Assembly (NCBI GenBank): GCA_938023085.1
Contig: CALHDP010000148.1
Span: forward strand, 1-18,759
From: an uncultured Collinsella sp.
GTDB lineage: Bacteria > Actinomycetota > Coriobacteriia > Coriobacteriales > Coriobacteriaceae
DNA: 18,759 nucleotides
Direction of reading: 5' to 3'
Under the pieces are notes generated by a model. The model saw only the letters and a list, made by a program, of their open reading frames with translations. It was not told where the DNA came from and did not search any database. Shown piece after piece: positions 6,564 to 13,590 of the stretch; the stretch's first letter is position 1; each line of letters starts with the position of its first letter. A program made the position numbers and the translations under genes.

Positions 6564-7577
6564 CTAGGCTTCGAGAAGACCGAGCTGCGGAACGATTTCA
6601 TCTCCAACGGCCGTGCGACCGAGCGAGCGCGGAGCCAGATCGTCGAGAACCGCAGCGAGATCCCACGGCAACTCGTCGCGGCACTCAATGCGCTCCCCCG
6701 TCACGGGATGGTCGAACGCCACGCGCCAGGAATGAAGGAACTGCCTGGTCAGGCCCTGGTCGGCGCGCGCATCGCACTTGCCGTAGAGTGGATCGCCCAC
6801 GCAGGCGTGGTTGATATGACGCATATGCACGCGAATCTGGTGCGTGCGACCGGTAAACAGATGGCACTCAACGAGCGTATAACCATCGTCAAAGCGCGTG
6901 GAATCAAAGCGCTCGAGGACTTTAAAGGTCGTAATGGCCTGACGGGAAAAGGGGTCGTCCGAAACCGCCATCTTGACGCGGTCGCGCGTAGAACGGGCGA
7001 TACCGGTATTGATGGTGCCCTCGTCCATGGCGATGTGCCCGTGGACAAGCGTGATATAGCGGCGGTCGAGCGTACGCGTGCGAATGAGATTTTGAAGCGC
7101 GCGCTGCGTGTCGTCGTCCTTTGCCGCAAGCATGAGACCCGAGGTATCGCGATCCAAACGATGCACGATCCCAGGGCGGTCCTCACCCTGCACGGTACCA
7201 AGATGGTCGATGCCACAGTGGTAGACCAGAGCGTTCGCAAGGGTGCCGCTCTCGTGGCCATGGGCGGGATGGCACACCAGGCCCCGCTGCTTGGAGAGCA
7301 CGATAAGGTAGTCGTCCTCGTAGCGGATATCGAGGGGAATGGCCTCGGGAATCACATCGGTCGGGTCGTGCGGCTCGGGCAAGTCGACCGAGATGCGATC
7401 GCCGGCGCGTACGGCGTACTTTTTAGAGAGACAAATCTCACCGTTGACGGCAACGGCGCCTCCCTCGATCAGATGCGCGCAGGCAGAGCGCGTGGGGCAG
7501 CCGTCGTTGGCACCCAGAAAGGCGTCGAGACGCTGGCCAGAGCAATCGTCGGCAACAAGAATATGGATGTCGGCCAT
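6564..7577 (-). CDS. rluD: RluD-like 23S rRNA pseudouridine synthase (RluA family)
   Basis: Protein of 337 residues. An N-terminal S4 RNA-binding domain spans about residues 13-65 (GQRLDAFLG and HLIEGGAVAVNGE). The RluA catalytic domain contains the signature GIVHRLDRDTSGLML (136-150) with catalytic Asp142, and HLFTGRTHQIRVHMRHINHACVGDPLYG downstream, read here in pieces. The family isomerises uridine to pseudouridine; RluD acts on 23S rRNA helix 69. Within the RluA/C/D group the exact target is inferred from the S4 domain and overall length. The start ATG overlaps the lspA stop (TAATG, one shared base), so translation is coupled. The lspA-rluD pairing is a common Gram-positive arrangement. 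Confidence 0.92.
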   Translation of the reverse strand: MADIHILVADDCSGQRLDAFLGANDGCPTRSACAHLIEGGAVAVNGEICLSKKYAVRAGDRISVDLPEPHDPTDVIPEAIPLDIRYEDDYLIVLSKQRGLVCHPAHGHESGTLANALVYHCGIDHLGTVQGEDRPGIVHRLDRDTSGLMLAAKDDDTQRALQNLIRTRTLDRRYITLVHGHIAMDEGTINTGIARSTRDRVKMAVSDDPFSRQAITTFKVLERFDSTRFDDGYTLVECHLFTGRTHQIRVHMRHINHACVGDPLYGKCDARADQGLTRQFLHSWRVAFDHPVTGERIECRDELPWDLAAVLDDLAPRSLGRTAVGDEIVPQLGLLEA

Positions 7578-8176
7578 TAACGCTCATTCCTTTCGCGAAT
7601 CTTGCGGGCACGCTCCCCACGCTGCTTGGCTTTGCGCTTGGCGCGGGCCTCATCACGGGCATTGAGCTCAGCAGTCGCATCGACCTCGCGAGCGGCGGGA
7701 CTCAAGAACATGTAACCGATAAGCGCCAGCACAACACCGACCGTAATGCCGATATCGGCCACATTGAAGACGGGAAAGTCGATGAAGGTGGTGGCAATAA
7801 AATCGGTCACGAAGCCAAAGGCCAAACGATCGATAGCGTTGCCGATAGCACCGCCCGCAACCATCGCCATGCCCACAACCTCAAGATGGGCGAGCTGGGG
7901 TGCACGAACGAGGTACACGGCAATAGCGACAATGACCGCCAGCGCCAGCACGGCAAATGCGATGCCATGCCCCTCGCCCATGCTAAAGGCAGCGCCGATA
8001 TTGCGGACAAACAGGAAGTCGATCACGCCGGGTATGACGGTCACATGCAGTGCATCGCCCACGGCACGAACCGCAAGCTTGGTCAACTGGTCAACAAGCA
8101 GCACAACCAGCGCCACCCCACCAGCAACACCCAACCGCCAACGCAAAGGCGGCGTCATATCCCCAGCACGACCCAA
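7577..8176 (-). CDS. lspA: Lipoprotein signal peptidase II
   Basis: Aspartyl peptidase that removes the signal peptide from diacylglyceryl-modified prolipoproteins in the cytoplasmic membrane. It has four predicted membrane helices and both catalytic motifs: GNAIDR with Asp116 and FNVADIGI with Asp141. VRNIGAAFSMGEG (about 58-70) is the conserved family segment. The protein is 199 residues, longer than the usual approximately 160, because of a strongly charged Arg/Lys/Glu tail (about 165-199: ARDEARAKRKAKQRGERARK). I chose the TTG at 8176 because AGGGGA lies about 6 bases upstream. The ATG at 8158 (MTPPLRWRL) would drop six residues but has no well-spaced ribosome binding site. Both starts preserve all motifs. 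It overlaps rluD by one base. Confidence 0.92.
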   Translation of the reverse strand: MGRAGDMTPPLRWRLGVAGGVALVVLLVDQLTKLAVRAVGDALHVTVIPGVIDFLFVRNIGAAFSMGEGHGIAFAVLALAVIVAIAVYLVRAPQLAHLEVVGMAMVAGGAIGNAIDRLAFGFVTDFIATTFIDFPVFNVADIGITVGVVLALIGYMFLSPAAREVDATAELNARDEARAKRKAKQRGERARKIRERNER

Positions 8177-8228
8177 ATCAATCCCCTGCCCTCAGAACAA
8201 TCGAATTCCGTTGAACGCAATTAACCAT

Positions 8229-8257
8229 CTTATATTGCCATACGCAGAGCGCACGAC
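8229..8257 (-). promoter_or_regulatory. Candidate lspA-rluD promoter
   Basis: The minus strand has TATAAG (8234-8229), a 5/6 match to the -10 consensus. The best -35 match is poor (ATGTCG at about 19-base spacing). It lies between the terminator ending the upstream non-coding region and the lspA start, which is where an independent promoter is needed. Confidence 0.35.
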
Positions 8258-8294
8258 ATATCCACCAACGCAAGCGAAATAACCAGCACAAAAC

Positions 8295-8325
8295 AAAAGC
8301 GACATTCCGAATAACGGAATGTCGC
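8295..8325 (-). terminator. Perfect terminator hairpin downstream of ileS
   Basis: An 11-bp perfect inverted repeat, GCGACATTCCG and its complement (8299-8309 and 8315-8325), has a 5-base loop. On the minus strand it is followed by TTTTGTTTTG. It closes transcription coming from the ileS side, about 225 bases after the ileS stop codon. Confidence 0.85.
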
Positions 8326-8554
8326 TAAATAGCTTTCGACTAAGAGCACAGGTCGAAAGAGAAGGCTCTAGTTCCAACAATGGAAAAGCCGCGTTGCCGT
8401 CACCAACAGCGAAAACGTCCCTAAGCGAGCAAGGTGACGTGAAAGAGGAGGGAAGCGTACTTTCGTACGCGACCGACGATTGAACGTCAGATTGCCGCTT
8501 AGGGGCGTTTGCAGCGTCGGTAGGTTACGGCGTTCTACGAACGCCGTAACCTAC
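8326..8554 (-). ncRNA. Candidate structured RNA or long structured ileS 3' UTR
   Basis: No coding signal is seen between ileS and lspA; instead there is a run of inverted repeats. Reading the minus strand 5' to 3': a perfect 15-bp hairpin (8554-8540 with 8534-8520) that includes the ileS stop; a long nested rod with P1 of 15 positions (8510-8496 with 8427-8413, one mismatch), P2 GCAA/TTGC (8495-8492 with 8432-8429), P3 TGACGT/ACGTCA (8489-8484 with 8440-8435) and an apical GCGTAC-GAAA-GTACGC hairpin (8470-8455) with a GNRA tetraloop; a hairpin around TTCCA/TGGAA (8385-8372); and CTTTCGAC/GTCGAAAG (8359-8352 with 8340-8333), then the terminator. The GNRA loop and terminator favour the minus strand; the P1 mismatch becomes a G-U pair on the plus strand, so orientation is not certain. 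I do not recognise a known RNA family. Confidence 0.4.
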
Positions 8555-11352
8555 AGCGCGTCAGCGCAGCGCTTACAGATATGTGCGTGGCCGTTGTACT
8601 CGCCGACGGTGGTGCGGTAGTTCCAGCAACGGTCGCAGCACTCGCCCTCGGCCGCCTCGATGGCAACGGAGAGTTCCTCGCCCTGGGTCAGCTCAACATC
8701 GGAAACGATGTAGAACTCGGCCAGGTCGACGGCCTTATCACCGGTCAGCAGAGCGTACATCTCGGCGGGAACGACCGCCTTGACGCGGACCTGCTGGCTC
8801 TTGGTGAAGGTACCGGCGGAGCGGGCATCCTCAAGGGCCTTGGTCACGGCGCTACGGAGCTCGAGTGAAGCCTCGAGCACGCCCTCAAACTCATTGGCCT
8901 CGTCGAACGTGATGGGCGACTTGTACCAATCGAGCAGCGCGGCGTACTTCTGGTGATCGACGCAGCCGGCGGGCGCATAGGCCATGGCCTCGTCAACCGT
9001 GTAGGACAGGATCGGCTGAAGGTCGCGCATGAGCATCGAGAAGAGCTCGGCCAGCACGGTCTGGGCGCTGCGGCGCTCGAGCGAGCCGGGCTTCTCACAG
9101 TACAGACGGTCCTTCAGGGCGTCGAGATACACGTTGGAGAGCTCGGTAACCACGAAGTCGTAGAGCGCACGGTAAGCGCGCGGGAACTCGTAGCAAGAGT
9201 AAGCGTCGTCGACCTCGGCCTGGACCTGGGTCAGACGGGCAACCATGAGCTTGTCGAGCGGCAACAGGTCGGCAAAGGCGACGCCGTCGGTCTCGGGCTC
9301 AAACTGGCCCTCGAGCTCGGAGAGCAGGAAGCGCAGCGTGTTGCGGAAACGACGGTAGGCATCGGACGTACGAGCGAGGATCTCGTGGTCGATGGAAACG
9401 TCGGAGCTGGTATCGACAGATGCAACCCACAGACGGATGATGTCGGCACCCATCTCGTCACAGACCTTGTTGGGGTCGATGACGTTACCGAGCGACTTGG
9501 ACATCTTGCGGCCCTGGCCGTCGAGCGTGAAGCCCTGCGAGACGACCGCCTTATACGGAGCGTGGCCGTTGGCGCCCACCGAGGTGAGCAGCGAGCTCTG
9601 GAACCAACCGCGGTGCTGGTCGGAGCCCTCGAGGTACACATCCGCCGGATACTCCAGCTCGGGACGGTACTCGCAGACGGCCTTCCAAGAGACGCCGGAA
9701 TCCCACCACACGTCGAGGATGTCCTTATCGGCCTTGAGGTGATGGCCGCCGCACTTGGGGCAGACGCAGGCATCGCCCAGGTAGCTCTCGGGAGCGTCGG
9801 TGAACCAGGCGTCAGAGCCCTTCTCGTGGAAGAGCTTGATGACGGCGTCGAGCGTGGCGTCGTTCATGACCTTCTCGCCGCAGTCGGCGCAGGTGTAGCT
9901 GGGGATAGGCACGCCCCAGTTGCGCTGGCGGCTGATGCACCAGTCGGGACGCTGCTCGACCATGGCGCCGATGCGGTTGGCGGCATGGGCCGGATACCAC
10001 TTGACGTTCTCGCGGACCTCCTTGCCAGCCTGCTCGCGCAGACCCGTCTTGTCCATCGAGACGAACCACTGGTCGGTAGCACGGAAGAGCACCGGGTGCT
10101 TGCAGCGCCAGCAGTGCGGATAGCTGTGCGTGATCTTCTTCTCGAGAACCAGGGTGCCGCGCTCGCGCAGGAACTCAATGATGTGCGGGTTGGCCTCATC
10201 GGTATCCATGCCGCTGAAGGGGCCACCGGTGCCAAATTCCTCGCCGGTGTAGAACTTGCCGTCGTCATCGACCGGCATGCAGATGTCGGTGATACCCTCC
10301 TTGAGGCAGGCGAAGTAGTCGTCGACGCCGTGGCCGGGCGAGTTGTGGACGATACCGGTACCGTCATCGACACCGACGTAATCGGCCAGCAGCGCCACGC
10401 CCTCAACACCGTCAAAGATCGGCTGCTTGTAGTGGATGTGGTGGAAGGTCTCGGCGGGAACCACGTAGGGCTTGCCGTCGACCATTACCGGGGTGTACTC
10501 CCAGCCAAACTCCTCGCAGCACTTGGGAGCCAGGTCCTCGAGCATGACCTCGGCACGACCTTCGTGCTCAACGGCGACATAGGCGGCGCCGGGCTTAAGG
10601 GAAACGGCCTGGTCGGAGGGGATGGTCCACGGCGTGGTCGTCCAAATGATAAAGTCGACCGGGCCGTCGAAGTTCTCGAGGCCGGCGGGCTTGGAAGTCA
10701 TCTCGAAGCGCACGAAAATGGAGGGGCTCGTCTCGTCAGAGTACTCAATCTCGGCCTCGGCGAGTGCGGTGTGGCAGTGCTTACACCAGTGGACGGGCTT
10801 GTGGCCGCGATAAATCATGCCCTTATCGAACATGGCCTTGAAGACCTCGATGTCGGCGGCATCGTGCTGGTGATAGAGCGTCAGATAGGGGTTGTCCCAG
10901 TCGCCGAGCACGCCCAGACGGCGGAAGCCGGCCTTCTGAAGCTCGATGTTCTCGACAGCGAACTCGTTGCAGAGCTCACGGATCTTGGCCGTGGGGGTCT
11001 GGTTGAACTTCTCGGTGCCGAGCTTCTCCTCGACCTTATGCTCGATCGGCTGACCATGGCAGTCCCAACCGGGGACATAGGGAACCTCATAGCCCTGCAT
11101 CATCCAGTAGCGGTTGATCATGTCCTTGGAGATCTTGTTCATGGCATGGCCGATGTGGATCGGACCGTTGGCGTACGGAGGACCGTCGTGCAGCACGAAC
11201 TTCTTGTGACCCTCGTTCTTCTTCAGAACCTGCTCGTAGACCTTGTTGTCCTGCCAGTCCTTGAGTCGCTTGGGCTCGGACTTGGAAAGACCGGCACGCA
11301 TGGGAAAACCGGTCTTGGGCAGATTCATCGTCTGCTTGTACTCGTTTGCCAC
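8551..11352 (-). CDS. ileS: Isoleucyl-tRNA synthetase
   Basis: Class I aminoacyl-tRNA synthetase of 933 residues that charges tRNA-Ile. The class signature HIGH is at 66-69 (GPIHIGHA) and KMSKS at 616-620 (DGQGRKMSKSLGN). The CP1 editing domain lies between them, including the TTTPWTIPSDQA segment. An anticodon-binding region and a C-terminal zinc finger follow (CDRCWNYR ... CKRCADAL). The zinc finger and length mark the bacterial type found in E. coli and many Gram-positives. The start is GTG at 11352 (MANEYKQTMNLPKTGFPMRA); AAAGGGG sits about 6 bases upstream, and the N-terminus matches the family. Further upstream is the T-box leader, so an extended start at 11457 is wrong. Expression should rise when uncharged tRNA-Ile accumulates. 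Confidence 0.98.
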   Translation of the reverse strand: MANEYKQTMNLPKTGFPMRAGLSKSEPKRLKDWQDNKVYEQVLKKNEGHKKFVLHDGPPYANGPIHIGHAMNKISKDMINRYWMMQGYEVPYVPGWDCHGQPIEHKVEEKLGTEKFNQTPTAKIRELCNEFAVENIELQKAGFRRLGVLGDWDNPYLTLYHQHDAADIEVFKAMFDKGMIYRGHKPVHWCKHCHTALAEAEIEYSDETSPSIFVRFEMTSKPAGLENFDGPVDFIIWTTTPWTIPSDQAVSLKPGAAYVAVEHEGRAEVMLEDLAPKCCEEFGWEYTPVMVDGKPYVVPAETFHHIHYKQPIFDGVEGVALLADYVGVDDGTGIVHNSPGHGVDDYFACLKEGITDICMPVDDDGKFYTGEEFGTGGPFSGMDTDEANPHIIEFLRERGTLVLEKKITHSYPHCWRCKHPVLFRATDQWFVSMDKTGLREQAGKEVRENVKWYPAHAANRIGAMVEQRPDWCISRQRNWGVPIPSYTCADCGEKVMNDATLDAVIKLFHEKGSDAWFTDAPESYLGDACVCPKCGGHHLKADKDILDVWWDSGVSWKAVCEYRPELEYPADVYLEGSDQHRGWFQSSLLTSVGANGHAPYKAVVSQGFTLDGQGRKMSKSLGNVIDPNKVCDEMGADIIRLWVASVDTSSDVSIDHEILARTSDAYRRFRNTLRFLLSELEGQFEPETDGVAFADLLPLDKLMVARLTQVQAEVDDAYSCYEFPRAYRALYDFVVTELSNVYLDALKDRLYCEKPGSLERRSAQTVLAELFSMLMRDLQPILSYTVDEAMAYAPAGCVDHQKYAALLDWYKSPITFDEANEFEGVLEASLELRSAVTKALEDARSAGTFTKSQQVRVKAVVPAEMYALLTGDKAVDLAEFYIVSDVELTQGEELSVAIEAAEGECCDRCWNYRTTVGEYNGHAHICKRCADAL

Positions 11353-11702
11353 GGTACCCCTTTCATGTCGTGGGCGCGCACGCCCGTTGGACACCAAAAA
11401 GGCGCCCGTCCCTGCAAGCTGGGACGAAGCGCCACAAAACGGGCAGCCTGCCCGCAAAAGCTCTTCGCTTAACCACCCAGCTTAGATGCCCTCGCCCGCG
11501 TAATCGCGCGCTCGCATCCGTTACTCGGCTGGCCTGTATCGACGACCATCTCGGCGATGTCTACTAAGACGTGCCTGCGCGGCACGTCCGTTGGGACCGC
11601 AGCTCCGGGGTGATATTCATCGGTCGCATGCACGGGTTCTCAGCGCTCCCCGCTCTCTGTGGCATGCGGACGGCCGACTACTCGTCCCCATCAACGCTTA
11701 TG
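11353..11702 (-). promoter_or_regulatory. T-box leader of ileS (Ile specifier AUC)
   Basis: An approximately 350-nt leader with the full T-box layout on the minus strand. Stem I starts with GGGG (11689-11686), closing with CCCC (11610-11607). The specifier loop is ACGAGUA opposite GAAUAUCA, with AUC (11614-11612) as the isoleucine specifier. Higher in stem I, CGCATGC/GCATGCG pair, and AGAGAG lies in the distal part. A GACGTGCC/GGCACGTC hairpin (11588-11568) follows. The antiterminator is AAGCUGGG (11483-11476), a 7-nt bulge UGGUUAA (11475-11469), GCGAAG (11468-11463), with partners CUUCGU (11429-11424) and CCCAGCUU (11423-11416). These 3' arms overlap the terminator, so the two folds exclude each other. 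The bulge departs from UGGNACC at its last three positions. A small GGGCG/CGCCC hairpin (11385-11372) lies before the start codon. Confidence 0.88.
11396..11433 (-). terminator. T-box terminator of ileS leader
   Basis: On the minus strand, GGCGC-TT-CGTCCC (11433-11421), loop AGCTTGCA, GGGACG-G-GCGCC (11412-11401), then TTTTT (11400-11396). It is an 11-bp stem with a small TT/G internal loop and an immediate U-run. Its 5' arm and loop contain the 3' partner of the antiterminator, which supports transcription attenuation rather than purely translational control. Confidence 0.88.
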
Positions 11703-11708
11703 CGGAGT

Positions 11709-11717
11709 ATGCTAGCA
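11709..11717 (-). promoter_or_regulatory. Extended -10 of the ileS promoter
   Basis: TGCTAGCAT on the minus strand fits an extended -10 (TGnTAnnnT). It puts the transcript start near 11702, just before stem I of the T-box. The -35 region is T-rich without a clear TTGACA, which is acceptable for an extended -10 promoter. Confidence 0.45.
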
Positions 11718-11790
11718 CGTTCCACGCCGACGAAAAACCCTCAACACTGGTTTTATACGTTCGAAATTTCTCGCGGCTGTGGACCTTCTC

Positions 11791-11819
11791 TTGGAGCAAA
11801 ATACCTGAAAGCACTTTAT
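11791..11819 (+). promoter_or_regulatory. Possible promoter of the alcohol dehydrogenase gene
   Basis: TTGGAG (11791-11796), a 17-base spacer and CTTTAT (11814-11819) make a weak promoter-like pair. It would leave only a short leader before the AGAAGG ribosome binding site and the ATG at 11839. Confidence 0.25.
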
Positions 11820-11838
11820 CGAACGAAAGAAGGTTGCT

Positions 11839-12927
11839 ATGCGCACGATTGGAATGAGCGACTACACCGTTGGCGAGGATTGCTTTGACGAGCTGCCCAC
11901 CGCACTGGCGGAGTACGGAGCGAAGAAAGTCGCCATCATTGGCGGCAAGCGAGCCCTGGCTGCGGCGCTGCCGGGAATCGAGGCGGCACTTGAAGGTACC
12001 GATGTCGAGGTCCTGGAGACGCGCGTCTATGGCACCAACAGTACGCGTGCCAATATCGCCAAGGTCGTGAACTCCCCTGCCTGCCAGGAGGCTGATGTTC
12101 TTATCGCCTGCGGCGGCGGCAAGGCGCTCGACACCGTCAAGACGGCGGCCATCGAGCTCAAGAAGATCGTCTTCACTGTCCCGACGATCTGTTCCAACTG
12201 CTCCGCCGCGACCGCCATTGCCGTCGTGTACAACGACGACGGCTCGCTCGAGGGATATTCGTACCCCAACCGACCGGCGCACATCTTCATCAACCCCAAG
12301 ATCATCGCCGAGGCACCGGCAGAGTACTTCTGGGCCGGCGTGGGCGATGCCCTGTCTAAGCAGCCCGAGGTCGAATACGCCACGAGCGCCGGCAACCTGG
12401 AGCACACCGCCGGTCTTGGCCTGGCACTCGCCCACACCTGCTCCGAGCCGCTGTTTACCTATGGTGTGCAGGGTCTTGAGGATGTGCGCCAGAATCTGTC
12501 GAGCGAGGCCGTCAAGCAGATCGCGCTCGACATCGTTGTCAACACGGGCTATGTCTCGAACCTGACCAACCAGAACGATTACTACTACAACTCGAGCGTG
12601 GCGCACGCGTTCTACAACGCCACCTGCAGCATTCCGCGCAAGGGCTCCTACCTACACGGCGAGGTCGTGAGCCTGGGCGTGCTGGTGCTGTTTGCCTATA
12701 CGGGCGATACCGAGAACCTTGAGCGCTACGCCGCCTTTAACAAGCAGATGGGCCTGCCCGTGACGCTTGAGCAGGTCGGCCTTACCGAGGCAGATATCCC
12801 GGCCCTGTGCGAATACGCGCACGCCACCAACGAGTGGAAGCAGGGAAACCCCGAGCCCTTCACGGACGAAAAATTCGCCGCCGCCATCAAGGCCGCCAAC
12901 GCCTACGGCCACACCCTCCTCGCCTAA
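11839..12927 (+). CDS. Iron-containing alcohol dehydrogenase family protein (GldA/HcxA-like)
   Basis: Protein of 362 residues, about the size of glycerol dehydrogenase. An N-terminal nucleotide-binding domain contains KKVAIIGGKRAL (29-40) and CGGGKALDTVK (91-101, the GGGxxxD dinucleotide motif). The helical metal domain keeps all three ligands of the family: Asp170 (AGVGDALSK), His256 (SVAHAFYN) and His273 (YLHGEVVSLG). The segment VVYNDDGSLEGY followed by INPKIIAEAPAEYFWAGVGD resembles both glycerol dehydrogenase and the hydroxycarboxylate dehydrogenase HcxA (YbdH). The substrate cannot be decided: glycerol/dihydroxyacetone or a 2-oxo acid are both possible. AGAAGG lies 6 bases before the ATG. 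It is the only intact plus-strand gene, divergent from ileS and convergent with the DUF523 gene, and so is expressed alone. Confidence 0.88.
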   Translation: MRTIGMSDYTVGEDCFDELPTALAEYGAKKVAIIGGKRALAAALPGIEAALEGTDVEVLETRVYGTNSTRANIAKVVNSPACQEADVLIACGGGKALDTVKTAAIELKKIVFTVPTICSNCSAATAIAVVYNDDGSLEGYSYPNRPAHIFINPKIIAEAPAEYFWAGVGDALSKQPEVEYATSAGNLEHTAGLGLALAHTCSEPLFTYGVQGLEDVRQNLSSEAVKQIALDIVVNTGYVSNLTNQNDYYYNSSVAHAFYNATCSIPRKGSYLHGEVVSLGVLVLFAYTGDTENLERYAAFNKQMGLPVTLEQVGLTEADIPALCEYAHATNEWKQGNPEPFTDEKFAAAIKAANAYGHTLLA

Positions 12928-12956
12928 CCTGACAAAAAGGGACAGGTTTATTTTGG
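12926..12956 (+). terminator. Terminator of the alcohol dehydrogenase gene
   Basis: The hairpin AACCTG (12926-12931) / CAGGTT (12943-12948) has an A-rich loop and is followed by TATTTT. It overlaps the stop codon. An additional C-G pair inside the loop is possible. Confidence 0.55.
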
Positions 12957-13016
12957 CAGGTTTTATATGGGTAAACACCATTGGACAAATGTGAAAATAG
13001 TTTAGCTTACCAGCAT

Positions 13017-13050
13017 AAGGGGCGACCATCTACTCGATGGCCGCCCCTTT
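13017..13050. terminator. Bidirectional terminator between convergent genes
   Basis: AAGGGGCG-A-CCATC, loop TACTC, GATGG-C-CGCCCCTT: 13 pairs with one mismatch (13017-13049). It lies 7 bases beyond the DUF523 stop codon on the minus strand, and on the plus strand it is followed by TCATTT. It probably serves the DUF523 gene and backs up the alcohol dehydrogenase terminator. Confidence 0.7.
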
Positions 13051-13056
13051 CATTTG

Positions 13057-13509
13057 CTATTTCAGCATGTTGGGGTCGAACTCGCTAGCCGGAATGACGC
13101 GGTAGCCGTGACGCAGCAACAGATCGACGAAAACGCCGTTTCCCGCCGTGAGCTTACTGCTAAAGGTGCCATCGTAGATGCGACCTGCGCCGCACGAGGG
13201 ACTACGGTCCTGCAGGATGCACGCGGCGATCTCTTCCGGCCCACCCGCCTGCTCGCACATGTCGAGCGCACGTTGGGCGCCTAGGCGAAATTCCAGGTCA
13301 ACGGACACGCCCTCGCAGGTACAGACCTCGCCGTTCACAATCTCGGACGGCTTGCGCGGCGTAGGCAGGCCGCCAAAGACCTCAGGGCACACCAAGAGGA
13401 CCTCGGTCCCTGTACGCTCGCAGGCCTCGACCAACTCGCGATGATAGTTGTCGAGCCCATTATACTTGCAGCTCTCGCCCATCAAACAGGCACTCACCAC
13501 GATCTTCAT
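13057..13509 (-). CDS. DUF523 family protein
   Basis: Protein of 150 residues; the whole length matches the DUF523 family, whose biochemical role is unknown. Conserved features are visible: VSACLMGESCKYNG (about 5-18, Cys pair), LVCPEVFGGLPTPRKPSEI (about 38-57), the Cys-containing stretch after NGEVCTCEG (about 59-67), and LQDRSPSCGAGRIYDG (about 99-114). The invariant cysteines suggest metal or iron-sulfur binding (inference). Many relatives carry an additional DUF1722 domain, which is absent here. The ATG at 13509 (MKIVVSACL) has GAGAGGG 6 bases upstream; the ATG at 13515 would place that site too close. It sits between two hairpin terminators, so it is probably transcribed alone or as read-through from ftsH. 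Confidence 0.88.
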   Translation of the reverse strand: MKIVVSACLMGESCKYNGLDNYHRELVEACERTGTEVLLVCPEVFGGLPTPRKPSEIVNGEVCTCEGVSVDLEFRLGAQRALDMCEQAGGPEEIAACILQDRSPSCGAGRIYDGTFSSKLTAGNGVFVDLLLRHGYRVIPASEFDPNMLK

Positions 13510-13526
13510 TTCCATCCCTCTCAAGC

Positions 13527-13564
13527 AAAACGCCCCATTTGAGTAAGCTGCTCAAATGGGGCGT
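13527..13564 (-). terminator. Terminator after ftsH
   Basis: A perfect 14-bp inverted repeat, ACGCCCCATTTGAG (13530-13543) with 13551-13564, has a 7-base loop. On the minus strand it is followed by a T-run (TTTGC after the paired T). It lies between the ftsH stop and the DUF523 ribosome binding site. Confidence 0.88.
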
Positions 13565-13590
13565 CGGCGTTTACTGGCTCGGCCGCGGCT

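Noticed and set aside
8441..8470. Strong Shine-Dalgarno-like GAAAGAGGAGG on the plus strand
   Set aside because: No ATG, GTG or TTG with a meaningful open frame follows at proper spacing. The stretch sits in the internal loop of a structured region.
8953..11472. 839-codon plus-strand open frame opposite ileS
   Set aside because: It is the antisense shadow of a GC-rich, strongly conserved ileS gene. It has no family motifs, and its composition follows codon-position bias of the real gene.
11571..11888. 105-codon plus-strand open frame between ileS and the alcohol dehydrogenase
   Set aside because: It lies across the T-box stem I and promoter region on the opposite strand, has no ribosome binding site, and overlaps the real dehydrogenase start.
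12960..13016. Possible small RNA gene between the alcohol dehydrogenase and DUF523 genes (TTGGAC with TAGCTT)
   Set aside because: A transcript from this pair would start almost at the terminator hairpin and be only a few tens of bases long.
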